From: Delia radicum
Lineage: Eukaryota; Arthropoda; Insecta; Diptera; Anthomyiidae
Assembly (NCBI GenBank): GCA_021234595.1
Contig: CM037852.1
Coordinates: 233,898,687-233,962,686, forward strand
Length of the DNA stretch: 64,000 nucleotides
Reading direction: 5' to 3'
Both the position numbers and the translations under genes were made by a program. Positions within the stretch are counted from its first letter, which is position 1, and every line of letters starts with the position of its first letter. Below, in pieces: positions 47,771 through 59,728 of the stretch. A model generated the notes under the pieces. That model was not told the origin of the DNA. It did not search any database and saw nothing but the letters and a program-made list of their open reading frames with translations.

Positions 47771-48561
47771 TGATTGAAATGGGTTTTTCATTTTTTTGTA
47801 TGTTACTGTACTAAAGAAAAGCGTTATGAAAACTACTAGTTTTTGGTTATAATAGAATTAGATTGATTTCCAATTGAACAAAAAAACTTACATTATTTAT
47901 ATACATTCTTTTAACTGCATATTTTATGTTTTAGTGCATATTTTTCTTTTTTATCTGCGCTTTTTGTGCCCATGTTTTCGTTTTTTAAGTGCTTGAAATT
48001 CATTAAAGGAATACATTTTTATGCGAAATGATTAAAAAAAAAGAATTACGTTTTTCAAGCTCTATGTAAAGAGAGGGTTAAGAGAGGGTATCGAGACAAA
48101 ATCGTTTATGTTTTTCGTAAATTTCGCAAATTCTTTTTTAAATTTGCAGCTTAACTTCTAATGAATCCATAATCCATAAATTTCAAAAGCTCTCAGATTT
48201 GTGATTGTATTGCAATTTTTGTTTCTGCTTAGTTCTGATTTTAAAGATGTCCATTTTTTTGTGAATTCAAGAATTTTGTGTAATAATAGCACACTCAGGG
48301 AACTTCTGCTTTAAAAATATGTAGTTGTTTGGGTTGTAATACAGTTTCTTTATTTTTAATGTAAATGCCAGTCATTTGTAGAACAAATTAAAGTTTTTAC
48401 TAACCTTGTAGTTCATTTAAAAAAACAAACCACATTACAGTTGTTTTTTGTTATTGAAAAAAATAAATGTTTGTTTATTTTTTACTACCATGTGATTCAT
48501 TTTTACTACAATTGTTAGTCATTTTTTGAACATTAAAAAACAAATGACAATGTTAGCTGAA
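47771..48561. other. Intergenic DNA
   Basis: AT-rich; no gene or repeat boundary recognised. Confidence 0.4.
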
Positions 48562-48870
48562 TTTTTTTTTTTTTGTTATTTATTATTTATTTATTTAACG
48601 GAATAAATCCCTACAGACAATTTTCTTGAATATAATAAATTACAATAGTGTTTTAAATCTACGTATGTATTAGGAACAGTATTATATTGCGTTTAATTAC
48701 GTTAATATTTGTGGAAAAATCTATTAAATTATAAAATTTATTAAAGTCGTCGCATAATCTTCTAAATGGATCAGCATTAGCATAGTTTACGAGAAAATAA
48801 TCAATATATAATGGACTGAAGTAACGTGTTGGACGCTGAGGAACGTTCAGAAACGTTAAATGTAAGATTG
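48562..48870 (-). pseudogene. 3' end of a non-LTR retrotransposon, AAAT-tailed family
   Basis: The - strand frame reads NVPQRPTRYFSP then NYANADPFRRLCDDFNKFYN, matching the C-terminus of the 38.1 kb element (NYAENEPIERCLHLCNSF). It is followed by an AAATAAATAATAAAT-type tail. Only the last part of the reverse transcriptase ORF remains, a typical 5' truncation. Confidence 0.7.
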
Positions 48871-50746
48871 TTTACTGTAATGTAAGTCGTCCTTTCTTTA
48901 AGTGAAATTTTATTTGTTTTCAAATACAATTGCAGTGATCTTTACCTACATAGTATTCTAAGTGTACTTCTCAAATTGTACTATGGGAAATATATTTAAA
49001 AACATCTTTAAAATTGATTTTAGCGCACAACTGCACTTTAAAGTTCTGAACAAGTACAATATTGAATTAATGGAAATCGAACTTTTTAGAACTATTTTTA
49101 CTATAGTAGGCTATAAATTATAAAAACTGTTTGCCTAATTTTGCAAAAAAAAAAAAAAATAAAATAAAACTTATTTTTTATCAGTGCCGCCGTATTGGAT
49201 CCGCCGTTTTGAATTTTAAATTCCGATTTCAGATTCGTAACCAGCAGCAGTCTAAACCCTCTAGGGTACGTTTTTAAACCTTTATCCTCCATATACTAGT
49301 TTTAGTCTAAAAGTGGTTTAAAATAATAATAAGACATTTCCTTATTATCCTTATTTTGTATTTTTTTTGCGAAAACTAAAAAGGCTAATACACTTTCAAT
49401 GTACTGAACTAAAGTTTGTGCATTGACAACAATATGAACTGTTTTTATTTACATTGTACTGTGTTTTTTTTATACTCGATGTACTGATTTTTCCTTTTTG
49501 AAATCTGGCAACCCTAATAAGGCTTTATTAAATTTGATACGTTTCTTTGTTGCATCATATTTATTTTTTTAGTCGGGCAGTTAGAAAATCTTAAAAATTT
49601 AAGGGCGTTAACTGAGTTTATCTAGTAAAACCTTTAATAACAATCTTATATGTAAGCGAACAAAAAAATCCATTAAATCTATTTGGCCAAAAACAAACAG
49701 AAATACTTTAAAAAAAATTAAAGCGTTTCATGAAAAGGCCTTCAGTAATAAGACGAATTACAATAGTGACGACTGGCTGTAAATCGCAAAACAAATTAAG
49801 AATTATAATTTGTAAATTATTGAAGTTAGCATTTCATATTAAAGTATAAAGGTAGGAGAGTTTACACTTAATGCTTAACAACGTTTCCAAGCTTTTCTTA
49901 TTTTAAGTTATTTTTAATTTTTTTATAAGTTTAGCAGTTGTAGCTTATCGCCTTAATTGTAAATTTTGTATCTTAGTTATGCGTAAATTAAATTCAGGTT
50001 GATTTTATTTAGCAAAGCAATTATTTTTAAGCATTTTTGTTGTTTGTAATTTTTAAGAAATGTGTATTTAATTTCAAAGCAAGAAAAAGGCGTTATTGCC
50101 AGCAGATTTGGCAATATAAATAAATGTACTATTTGCAAAAACAAATACAAAACATAATTACTTTATTTGGAAATTGATAAAATTTAAATGAATTTTCATT
50201 CAAAACGGCGAATTAATATCCAAATATACTGTAAATATTTGGTGAGGATATTTATGGTAATCGTCATTATGAAGTCGTTGATAATTTAATTGCTTCATTT
50301 TCTTTTAATTTGAATTAAGTTTGTTTTAAAGAAAATTATTCGGCAGGAGATTTATAATTTTACTATCTGTTTGTACCCGGTCATGCTCGGGACTTAAATA
50401 CTTTTGAAACAACTCTTGCTTACCTTAAGATTTAAAAAACATACCAATTTTTGTATGATTCCTTATCTCCTTTTCTTACTATCCACGCCCAGCGCGAGGC
50501 TCCGTACCAGACGCCACTCCGACCGCCGCCTCCTCACACATTTCAGTGAGCTCCGTTTTATTAACAAAATTTTTAAAGCATAAAATCTTTGGATGGTGAT
50601 GTTATAAAATTTCAGCGGGTTCTGGTGAAAAATATAAATTTGTTTTAGGGAACATCAAAACTGGACCCTATAAATTTTAAAAATTGTCAAATTAAAGCGA
50701 CATCTGTGGAAGAGTAACAGTATATATTGCAAAAATTCATAGTGGA
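48871..50746. other. Intergenic DNA
   Basis: No gene. 49395-49516 ends TCTGGCAACCCTAATA and is the inverted counterpart of the tract at 43926, possibly a hAT-like MITE end. Confidence 0.4.
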
Positions 50747-51209
50747 CCATGTTGTGTATACGCTTGAACAACGCTGGGAAATATTGCGACATTACTTTGA
50801 AAATCATGGTAATGTTGAAGAATGTTGTGCGAAAATGAACGATGCCGATTTTGCCAAAAAAAATCCTCTTTTCAGAAGAAGCTCATTTTGATCTTGGCGG
50901 GTATGTAAACAAGCAAAATTGTCGCATTTGGGGCACAAAAACCCGCACGCGTACATTAAAAAGCCGATACACCCAAAACGAGACACTGTTTGGTGCGGAT
51001 TTTGGTCCAGAGGCATAATTGGGCCATAATTGGACCGATCGTGTAGGCTTCTGCATGGCCAGCCGAGGCAGCCATTTGAATGCAATTATTTTCCATTATT
51101 AACCGGGTGGATTGTACTTTCAAATAAAAAAAAGAAATTTGAGAAAATATTCAGTAGTTTTTTTTTATAGCATTTTCAAAAAAAAAGAAGTTATTTGGTG
51201 GACCCTTTA
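50747..51209 (+). mobile_element. rosa-like family A, deletion derivative 3, left end lost
   Basis: Right end AAGGGTCCACCAAATAAC (inward), TA at 51208-51209. Homology to the 35.1 kb derivative begins at about 50747 inside the coding start, so the left inverted repeat and leader are missing. On the + strand it has VYTLEQRWEILRHYFENHGN, then a jump to a FSEEAHFDLGGYVNKQNCRI block, then CMASRGSHLNAII. The usual FSDEAHF is FSEEAHF, so the first catalytic Asp is Glu. It also has stops and frameshifts. Confidence 0.82.
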
Positions 51210-51458
51210 TATTTCCATAGGAAAATCAAAATTTGTTTAGCAAATTACTAATGTCTGCAAATTTCACATGTTTTAGGAAAATAAAAACTTGTATTTCAAC
51301 ATTACCTGTGGTAAAGGGATATTGTATAAATAGATTTTGAGAAATCCGCAGAAAAAGGGAAAATGTCCATAAAAATTACATTGCGACATTGCCTATGGCA
51401 TGAGAATTATGTGAAGTAAATCAGTTAAAAAACAAAATAACTTTCGAGATATAACATA

Positions 51459-51784
51459 AAACTGCAAAAAAAAACTTGGGCGTAAAAGAAGGCGTGTTCA
51501 ATTGAAAAGTATGTGGCGAGCTTGCCTGTGGTATGAGTGTCATTTCCGACAGTTTTAGGCCGGCTTCAGTGAGAAAAAAATGTTTTATCTAAAGTGAAAA
51601 ATGCATTCAAAAATTTAAAAAAAAAGTGGACGTAAAAGTAGGCGTGGTCGATTAAGGTATGTCTCGATCTTGCCTGGTGTTTAAGGATCACGTGTGGCCA
51701 GTTTTAAGCAAGTCCGAGTGAATCTAAAGAAAATAATTAACTCAAAAATTAAAGAAAAAAGTGGTCGTAAAAGTAGGCTTGGCC
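51459..51784 (+). repeat. Tandem array, about 150-bp unit, left part
   Basis: Successive units contain AAGAAGGCGTGTTCAATTGA, AAGTAGGCGTGGTCGATTAA and AAGTAGGCTTGGCCACACCC, each preceded by a run of A and each followed by CTTGCCTGTG-like and AGTTTTAnGCnnG-like words. The array resumes at 52438-52640. Confidence 0.75.
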
Positions 51785-52437
51785 ACACCCCATAGAAAAA
51801 ACCTGTAAAACTAGCAAAAAAAAAATCTACTACAAATTTGTAAAAAAAATTAATCTTGCAAAAAAAAACTGCTAAAATTAGCAGATTTTTTTACTAAATC
51901 TGTTTAATTACAAATATTTAGTTATATTTGAGCTAAATTTTAGTTAATTCAGTGTAACAAAATAATCTAATGTAATCTGCAAAAACATTTACTAAATATT
52001 AGTAAACAAACAAACAATTTTTTTATTTTTTTTTGTAATGTGAATAAAAGACTGCCGAAAAAGACTGTCGTTATACAATTTTTTAGCAAACATTTCTGTT
52101 GAGTGTGGCAAAATAAACTGCATTCTACTAAATTTGAGTTAAACATAGCAAAATTTTTTTCAATATTACAGTTTTTGTTTGCTATTTTGAGGGTACAAAT
52201 AATTAGTAAAAGTTTTTGCTTATTTTACAGAGTAAAATGCTATTTTCAATTAACTAATATTACACATCGAATATAACTAAAATTTTGTTAAGTTAACAGA
52301 TTTATTTTTTGCTGTTCCTTATTTATTAATAGTTAACAAAAAAAAGCTGCTAAATTTAGCAGTCTTTTCTGCAAGGTAATTTTAACAAATTTTTGTGGCT
52401 TTTTACTGCTAGTTTACAGGTTTATTTCTATGAGTGC
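51785..52437. mobile_element. MITE family M1, copy 3, inserted in the tandem array
   Basis: Ends CATAGAAAAAACCTGTAAAA and CACTCATAGAAATAAACCTG (inward). The interior matches 8475-9512 without the SINE (CTGCTAAAATTAGCAGATTT, GTTTGCTATTTTGAG). The left terminal bases are mutated. Confidence 0.78.
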
Positions 52438-52640
52438 AATAAAAAGTATTAGGTGACCTCGTCTGAAGTATAAAGAACAGTGTGTACCAAGTTGGAGCGA
52501 AAGTCCGATGGAAACAAAAATTTCGTTAGTAACTATAAAATGCATATTTTAAAACAAAAAGGCGGGCGTGGTCGGTAAGAAAAGTATATGGCGCCCTTAC
52601 TTGGAGTAATGCACAGAAATAAATTACAAAATTCTGTTTG
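52438..52640 (+). repeat. Tandem array, right part
   Basis: Continues the units of 51459-51784 after the MITE: GTGTGTACCAAGTTGGAGCG and GGCGGGCGTGGTCGGTAAGA lie in the expected order. Confidence 0.6.
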
Positions 52641-53701
52641 TAATATTAAACAAGTGTTTAGTTTAGTAAATACAAAAAGAGAAGTTTTTTAAATTGGGTT
52701 TCTAAATTTAAACACCCTTTTGTTGATTTTTTTGTAATTTTGATTTTTTTTTTTAAGAATTTATAATATTTTTATATAAAAAACTAAATTTCAGGGAAAT
52801 CCGTAAAAAATTAAAATTTGTATAGAGAAGAAACAAACAAACAAACAAACAGAAAATTAATTATTATATATATAAATTAATATATAGATATTACCACATT
52901 TCCTTTGCAAATTTCTCAAATATGTTAGACATAAAATTGTTGTTTTTTATTTTGGCCTATTTTCAAGCTCCATTAATTTTTATTACACAATTTTTTTGTT
53001 GCTGTGATTTTTCCCACAAAATTGCTTGTTAACTTGTTGGAAAATTTTAGAGGCGTTTAATTTCATATAACGGATATGTGTCATGGGTTTAAATGCAATA
53101 TACTTCATTCAAAATCATTTTAATGTTTAGCTTTTGCAATCAAAATGCTATCAAGGGGGGATTTAATTTAAAGTGTTTTTTAAATCAGACATTTTAATTG
53201 AAAAACGTAAAAACAAATCTACTTATGGTTTAATGATATTATGTGGTCAGAAGTTTTCTAGTTAAAATAAAAAATTTTAGAAAAAATCTTTAAAACCCGA
53301 TTAAAACCCAGCTGATAACTAGGGAGCCTAACTAACTAAATATATTTGTCGACTAAAATCGGCAAACAAAAACTGTAATATCAACAAAATTTTTACTATA
53401 TTTACCTTAACTTTAGTAGAATGCAGATTACAGTATGTTTTTGCTTAAATCAGCAGAAAATTTTGCCAAACAACTTTAAATTGCTGATTTCAGAAGGGCC
53501 TTTTATTATTCGCATTAAAAAAAATCTAAAATAAAACTTGAAAATTTAAAATTTTTTTTCATTAGTTTTTTGCTTTTATATACATCGACATTATTTGCAT
53601 GTTAGTTGTATTTTATAACAAGCATTTAACCTCCGTATATTCACAAAAATATAGCAAATAATAACTATTAGCTAGGTTGATAAAAGTATTTCGATCTGGA
53701 A
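52641..53701. other. Intergenic DNA with an M1 fragment
   Basis: 53340-53590 matches inner M1 sequence in inverted orientation (AAATCGGCAAACAAAAACTG, TCAGCAGAAAATTTTG). A (CAAA)n run lies near 52829-52850. No gene. Confidence 0.45.
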
Positions 53702-54737
53702 ACAGAAAAAAATTATGGGCCAAAAATATCTAATTAATCTTTTGTTTGAATATCAATGGCAATTTAAACAACTTTTTTAATTGATTCAATTAAAACATTT
53801 ATTAAATTTTCTAATATATCCATACAGTGTTGACAACATGTAAATAAAATTTTTTAAAATTTGGCAAATTATTTTTTTTTAATTTTATTTAGATTAAATA
53901 ATCAAACAAAGGTTTAATTACATCAATATATTATTTAATTTGTAAATAAAAAGAAAAAATAAATCGCAAATGATTAACTTTTAATAAGTTGAATAGTTTA
54001 CCGATTTCAAATACACGCAAAATCGTAGTTATTTCACTAGAGTTTGCAACACTCTTTTTGTTGAGATATTCGTGTACGCACGAAAACATAATTTAGTTTC
54101 GTGTTTTATCTGTGGTAATAAAAGTGCACATGTGGATTTAAATAAACCTTATTTAAAAAGGACAATTAAACTATTATTTTTGTAAATAATTAAATTTTCA
54201 ATAAGTATAAGTGTCATTAAACTATCATTTTAAAGTTGTGTGTGATTTTTTTAAGAAAGCAATTCAATTACCAGAAAAAGTTCAAGACAAACAACATACA
54301 AACAAACAACAAACAAACAAGACAAGCAGAACAAAATTTTTGTCTTTACTTTTATTTGCTTTCTTATAATACATTTTTATATTTAAAAGCTTTAATTTTA
54401 TTATAAATAAAATGTCAATTTAATTTACAAATTTAATGGGGGGCATATAACAAAAATAAAAAAATACGAGTTTTTCAATTAAAACTACCATTGCTTTCTT
54501 CTCAAGTTTCAATTAAAGTTTTAATCAATTTAACTAAACTTTTTAATTGAGGTTGTAAAGAAAAACAATAACTCTATTAATTGATATTATTATTATTTTA
54601 ATTGAAAGAGTTTTAATAAACTGTCTGTAATTTTTTTTAGTTATTACTATCATTTCAGTGGTAGGTGCAAAATCAATTAAAATATTAATTGATTCAATAA
54701 AATTTTTAATTGAAACCCGTTTTTAGTTTTTTCTGTG
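53702..54737 (+). mobile_element. AATTAA-rich MITE-like repeat M2, copy 2
   Basis: Left end AACAGAAAAAAATTATGGGC; right end TTGAAACCCGTTTTTAG then TTTTTTCTGTG, followed by TA at 54738-54739. The right 85 bp match 62619-62700 inverted and 6685-6771. It contains a CAAACAAACAAC microsatellite at 54290-54320. Non-coding. Confidence 0.6.
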
Positions 54738-55891
54738 TAGTGAAACCAGAATAGGCAGAGCTTTAACAGAAAACCTTTAGTCATCAAGATCGGTCAAAAT
54801 CTTATCGGAGGTCGTGTAAATTCTTTTAGTCACTACCGTTTTCAGTTTTTTTAAAAAGCATGCGAAAGATTTGAATGTCTAATTTACGATTTTTAATTAA
54901 AAAATAACTACTTTTTTCGCAAATGCATCTATAATGCAAATGCAATTTTTGAATGAATTTTGCAACTGCAACTGTCATATGCTTTTTAAATCTTTAAAAT
55001 AGTCCAACTACTTTAGGAAATATGGCTCCTTAAAATTCACTAACACTTTTGGAAGTCGTGTTTCTCGAATAAAAGAAATGTAGATAAGAAATCAAAATTT
55101 AGAATCAAATCAGTGCTGCCAACTTAGAACTTTTGTCACTATTTAAGGTGCTTTTCGATGTCACAAAACTCCAAAATTTTGTTCACGGAGCTTTTAAATC
55201 AATTTATTTTTACGGACCAGTACTTGTTTTAAAAAAAAGTCCTAAAAATGCAATAAAAACTATCAAAAACACCATTTTTAACAGTTTTACAGAAATTACA
55301 ATAACATTTCAATTCTGCGCTACATTAATTGGTCCTTATCTGGTAAATTTATACGAAAACCCCTTTTTGTTTAAGGTGTGGCAGACATTTTCGCAAAATT
55401 ACAAACAAATACTGGAATAAACAATGAAATTGTCGGTGAAGAAATGCGGTTGCTTTATTTTTTTATATAGAGTTTTTAACAGTTTGACAGATATTTCGAT
55501 AAAATTACAAACAAAATTTCGGACTAAACATAGGAATTTTAGGTGAAGAAATGTGAAAACTCCAATTTATTACAGTCTTAAGTACTGTGTTAAGATTTCA
55601 ACAAAATTAGAAAAAAAAAATATTTTTAAAAATAGTTGTTGCCGTATTGAAGCGGGCATTTTGAATTTAAAATGTTCGATTCCATATTCGTAATCAGCGA
55701 CACCATATCCTTTATAAACAAATAATTGAAGTTCAGTATATACAAAGTTTAAAATGTATGACCACCATGTTGAAAACGTCATTCTGAATTTAAAAATTCG
55801 GATTCCAGCTTTGTAATCAGTGCCTAAACTTCCTATAAGATACTATCTGGACTTCTATCTCTAAAAAAAAAACTTCTGATGTTTTCCTTAA
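54738..55891. other. Intergenic DNA
   Basis: No supported gene. The + strand frame at 55133-55420 has no domain similarity or partner. Confidence 0.4.
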
Positions 55892-55893
55892 TA

Positions 55894-57114
55894 AAGGGTG
55901 GTTAAATTTCAAGGGCCGATGTTGATTTTGAATAAAACACAAACTATTTAGGAAATTATTGTAATTTTATTTTATTATGATATATTGGTATTACTCAATT
56001 ATGTATGGAACAAAATATCGGCCAAATGGGCGCCGCGACCACGGCGGCACACCTCCATCCGATGGTCCAAATTTTCGATGACGCTGAGGCATAATGGAGG
56101 TTCTATGCCGTTAATGTGCCGAATTATCTCATCCTTTAGCTCTTGAATTGTTGCTGGCTTATCGACGTACACCTTTTCTTTCAAATAACCCCAAAGAAAA
56201 AAGTCCAACGGTGTCAAATCACATGATCTTGGCGGCCAATTGACATCACCATTACGTGAGATAACACGGCCATTGAATTTGTTGCGCAAAAGAGCCATTG
56301 TTTCGTTAGCTGTGTGGCAAGTGGCACCGTCCTGCTGAAACCACATATCGTCCACATCCATATCTTCCAATTCGGGCCATAAAAAGTTCGTTATCATCTC
56401 ACGATAGCGAACACCATTCACAGTAACTGCCTGACCGGCCTCATTTTGGAAAAAATACGGCCCGATGATGCCGCCAGCCCATACACCGCACCAAACAGTC
56501 ACTCTTTGTGGGTGCATTGGTTTTTTCGACAATCACTCTTGGATTCTCATTCGCCCAAATGCGGCAATTCTGTTTATTGACGAATCCACTGAGGATTCGA
56601 AGTTTGGAATGGTCAAGAGGCTTTAGTTCTTGAGCCAATTGCAACTTGTAAGCGTGTAAATGCAAGTCTTTATGCATAATGTTCATCAACGACGAGCGTG
56701 AGAGGTGCAATTGTTGGGCACGACGACGAGTTGAGGTGGACGGCTCTTCAGCCACACTATCGCGAACAGCAGCAATATTTTCTGCAGTACGAGCTGTACG
56801 AGCATGCACTGGTGTTCTCACATCTTCTACAGACCCGGTTTGCTCGAATTTTTCCACGATTTTTGCGATTGTACGCACATTTGGACGATCAAATTGACCA
56901 AAAAAATCACGAAGTGCACGATATGCATTTTGATTTGAACGCCCATTTTCATAATAAGTCTGGATAACTTTAACACGTTGTTGGATTGTGTATCTCTCCA
57001 TGGTTCAAATTGAGTAAGTCTGAAATAGAGAAATGTCAAATAAAATTCGGAAAAAAACTTGGCGTTTAGGTGTGGTTCACATTCAACATCGGCCCTTACA
57101 ATTTAACCACCCTT
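55894..57114 (-). mobile_element. rosa-like (DD41D) Tc1/mariner element, best preserved copy
   Basis: About 1.22 kb with long inverted ends: AAGGGTGGTTAAATTTCAAG and, inward from the right, AAGGGTGGTTAAATTGTAAG, similar for roughly 40 bp. TA lies at 55892-55893 and 57115-57116. It contains one transposase gene on the - strand in two overlapping frames (57001-56441 and 56532-55999). Confidence 0.92.
55999..57001 (-). pseudogene. rosa-like DD41D transposase, frameshifted and internally deleted
   Basis: Would cut and paste the element at TA sites in the nucleus. Starts MERYTIQQRVKVIQTYYENG; an N-terminal paired helix-turn-helix region follows (about residues 1-115, including RAQQLHLSRSSLMNIMHKDL). 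After LKPLDHSK the frame jumps to GFVNKQNCRIWANENP, so the stretch that should carry the first catalytic Asp (the FSDEAHF block) is deleted. A frameshift near 56525 separates VIVEK from PMHPQRVTVWCGVWAGGIIG. The second Asp is in WFQQDGATCHTA; 41 residues later the third is in CDLTPLDFFLWGYLK, the DD41D spacing of the rosa group. It ends in a GRGAHLADILFHT tail. Inactive. Confidence 0.9.
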
Positions 57115-57116
57115 TA

Positions 57117-58601
57117 CATATCGCTCATTTACTAAAAGACTGACATAACTCAAAAAACACGATTTTGCAGAAAACGCGTGTACAGTTTTCAATCCAAATG
57201 TACCTTTCTCGACCCTTTCGCTAATTACTTGTTCACGTTTTTAATAAATAGGTTTTTTTTAGTCTATTTTTCTCTTAGTAAGGGTTGGGTGCGAATTCGC
57301 TAATTATCGAGAGTCCCGTGAGTAGCACAGTTTCTCTATAAAGTATATACTCGTTACACGCACTTTCCTGAAAAAAATAAAATACATTCTTCTCTTACTC
57401 GAAAAGTATACATGATAATAATATGAAATTTTTACACAATATAAAGCATTATATAACTAATAAATATGCATCGTTAACTAACAAACCACATTTTTTGACT
57501 TATGACAGTCTTTTAGTAAATGAGTTTTATGTTCTTACTTAAACATGACTATTTGGAAAATTCATTAAGTAAAAGCAATTTTCTCTTATACATATTAATA
57601 AAACAAACTTTTAGACCCTGTTTCTAAATGTAGGTTTTCTTCACACGAACGAAAAAACAATAACAAAATACATGCAGTACAAAAACAAAATACATGTAGT
57701 CACACATTCGTGTACCGGCGCACGTCTTATAGAATCAGGGCATTAATCCTTTACTTTTCAGAAAAATGTTCGCATACATCAAAAAAGCTCTCGAGCTAAA
57801 TAATAAAATTTCATAGTTATCATGATAATCAGCTCCTGCTAACCCACTTTTACTATAATTTTGTTACAAAAAAAAAAAATAACAAAACCAATAACTACAA
57901 AACAAACTTCCCACTCCAAGAAGTATTGAAACAATTCTTCTTTTAATGAACCATTCAAAAACTTTTTATGGTTTCTTTGTATATGAAATTCGCCTAAAAA
58001 AAACTCGTATACTTCAAAAGTATATGGCCTACTTCAAAAATTTTCGATACCTGCTGAAGCCGACACTAGATGCCTTTTATTTCTCAAGGAATTATGAATT
58101 GAGAGGAACGATGGACTATGCTAGGTTTACTATACTTAAAAGCTATGACGTGCAAAGTTTCAAGTTGAAACGTCTTCACCAAAAGATGGGAATTTAAAAT
58201 AAAAAAAATTACTTGAAACTAATATTAGTTTTTTTTATACATTTTATTTGTTTGCTCTCGATTTTTAACTTTCAGATACAAACCAATACAAAATAGTTTT
58301 AGATTTGGCAGATACATTCACTGCAAAAGTAATTTCCATATCGCTCCTTGGTAAAAAGTAGTATGGTGGTTTACAAGGGAAATCAAAATTTTCCGATTTT
58401 TAAACTTTTTCAGTTTTTTTTAAATGTTAAATAGAATTGAGTTTTAAGAACAGTATTTGAAAAATGGTATGTAGTTTTATACAGCCTGAAGTATAGCAAT
58501 AAATTTGTGAAAACAATTTTAGCATTTTATTGAAATTTTTATTTGAAATTTAGAAAATATTTAGAAAGGTTGAGGTTAAGAAGAACAATAAACGTTTTTC
58601 T
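57117..58601. other. Intergenic DNA
   Basis: No gene supported; the + strand frame at 57946-58197 has no recognised domain. 58552-58600 (AATTTAGAAA...GGTTGAGGTTAAGAAGAA) is the left flank of the SINE and is repeated at 59565-59600. Confidence 0.4.
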
Positions 58602-58644
58602 CGCGCTAACCATTACACCACGTTGTGGTGTAATGGTTAGCGCG
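58602..58644. repeat. Perfect 20-bp palindrome at the SINE head
   Basis: Arms 58602-58621 (CGCGCTAACCATTACACCAC) and 58625-58644 are exact reverse complements around GTT. The right arm is the A-box part of the SINE's tRNA head; the left is an inverted copy of it. Confidence 0.95.
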
Positions 58645-59002
58645 TTGGACTTTTACACAGAAGGTCCCGGGTTCGATTCCCGGTGCCGGCAACATCAAAA
58701 TAATATGTATGAGTTTTTTCTATCCCTCATACGTATCGCAATGTCCACCTTCGGTGTTCCCATAGCAATTAACCCCACCGAAGTAAAATAATGAATCAGG
58801 GCTATGAACCAAAAAGCTTCAATAAGTTCGCCAACTCTGCATCAGGTGGCGAGCAACAACTGTTCTAAGACTTATCATCTCGCGCAATTACAGTGTTGCC
58901 ATGGCTGAAGCCCTTCATCTTTCCCCACCTTTAATCTCTATACTATCCCTTTCCAAAGAAAGCAACACACTAAATATAGGAAGTATTCCTGAGTGTTGCC
59001 TC

Positions 59003-59036
<34 letters not shown>
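58622..59036 (+). mobile_element. tRNA-derived SINE, copy 4, best preserved
   Basis: tRNA-like head with A box region GTGTAATGGTTAGCGCG and B box GGTTCGATTCC (58622-58692), a body with CTTCGGTG...CACCGAAG able to form a hairpin (58750-58785), and an A run of about 28 to 59036. The body ends with GTGTTGCCTCTCTTTTT. The head keeps pol III promoter boxes at normal spacing. The flanking DNA has a paralogue without the SINE at 59571-59720. Confidence 0.92.
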
Positions 59037-59728
59037 CCAGACTAGTGTAGTTTCTGCCTTTTTATCAGTGATTTTCCATTTAAATTGTAGTATTATTTGT
59101 GTCTTATAATTGTCAGATCGTCTCTATATAATTGTCAGATCGTCTCTCAACAACCTGCGGCTGTAAGAATCAAACCTGCGCTCTTCTTATATTAGAAACG
59201 TAACAATACCAAGTCATGACCGTTTAGCGATCACACCCAACTATGGACTCCAATGTAATGCTGCTAAATTGCAGGTTTCTTTCCTATTAGCTCAGTTATT
59301 GTATATTATATTCAGAAGTGACCAACACTAACATATACAAATATTCTATTTTTAGATTTTTGTTCATTTTTCTAATCGCCTCCCTTGTAAAATAAACTTT
59401 CACAGAATGACGTATGGTTTTTACGTTCAGTGTAGACAACTTTGCGTTTATGTTAAGACATTGCCACAGAGCAAATTTTTATAATGTATTTTAGTAGAAT
59501 GTTATTTTAACGTCATATAGACAGTCGCAATTAATTTTTAATTAATATGTATTTCACAAATTTAATTTAGAAAGGTTGAGATTAAGAAGAAAAAGAATAG
59601 TAAACGTTTTCTCTAAAAATTATAAACACTATTAATTTTTAAATCAGACTAGACTAGTTTCGTCCTTTTTATGGACAGGCGTTATCAGTGTGTTTCCATA
59701 TAAAATTGCATTATTAAAAATAATATTT
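59037..59728. repeat. Duplicated flank, including a SINE-free paralogue of the SINE site
   Basis: 59571-59720 (AGAAAGGTTGAGATTAAGAA ... CAGACTAG ... GTTATCAGTG) matches the left (58563-58600) and right (59037-59100) flanks of SINE copy 4. Between these lies a short direct repeat of AATTGTCAGATCGTCTCT at 59108-59145. Confidence 0.7.

Noticed and set aside
43926..49516. A single 5.6 kb hAT transposon between AGGGTTGCCAGA and TCTGGCAACCCT
   Set aside because: No matching 8-bp duplication lies directly outside the two ends and the interior is made of unrelated repeats with no transposase; two separate fragments are more likely.
59140..59235. Possible tRNA on the - strand (GGTTTGATTCT near 59170)
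   Set aside because: The B box has two mismatches and no convincing A box or stems could be placed.
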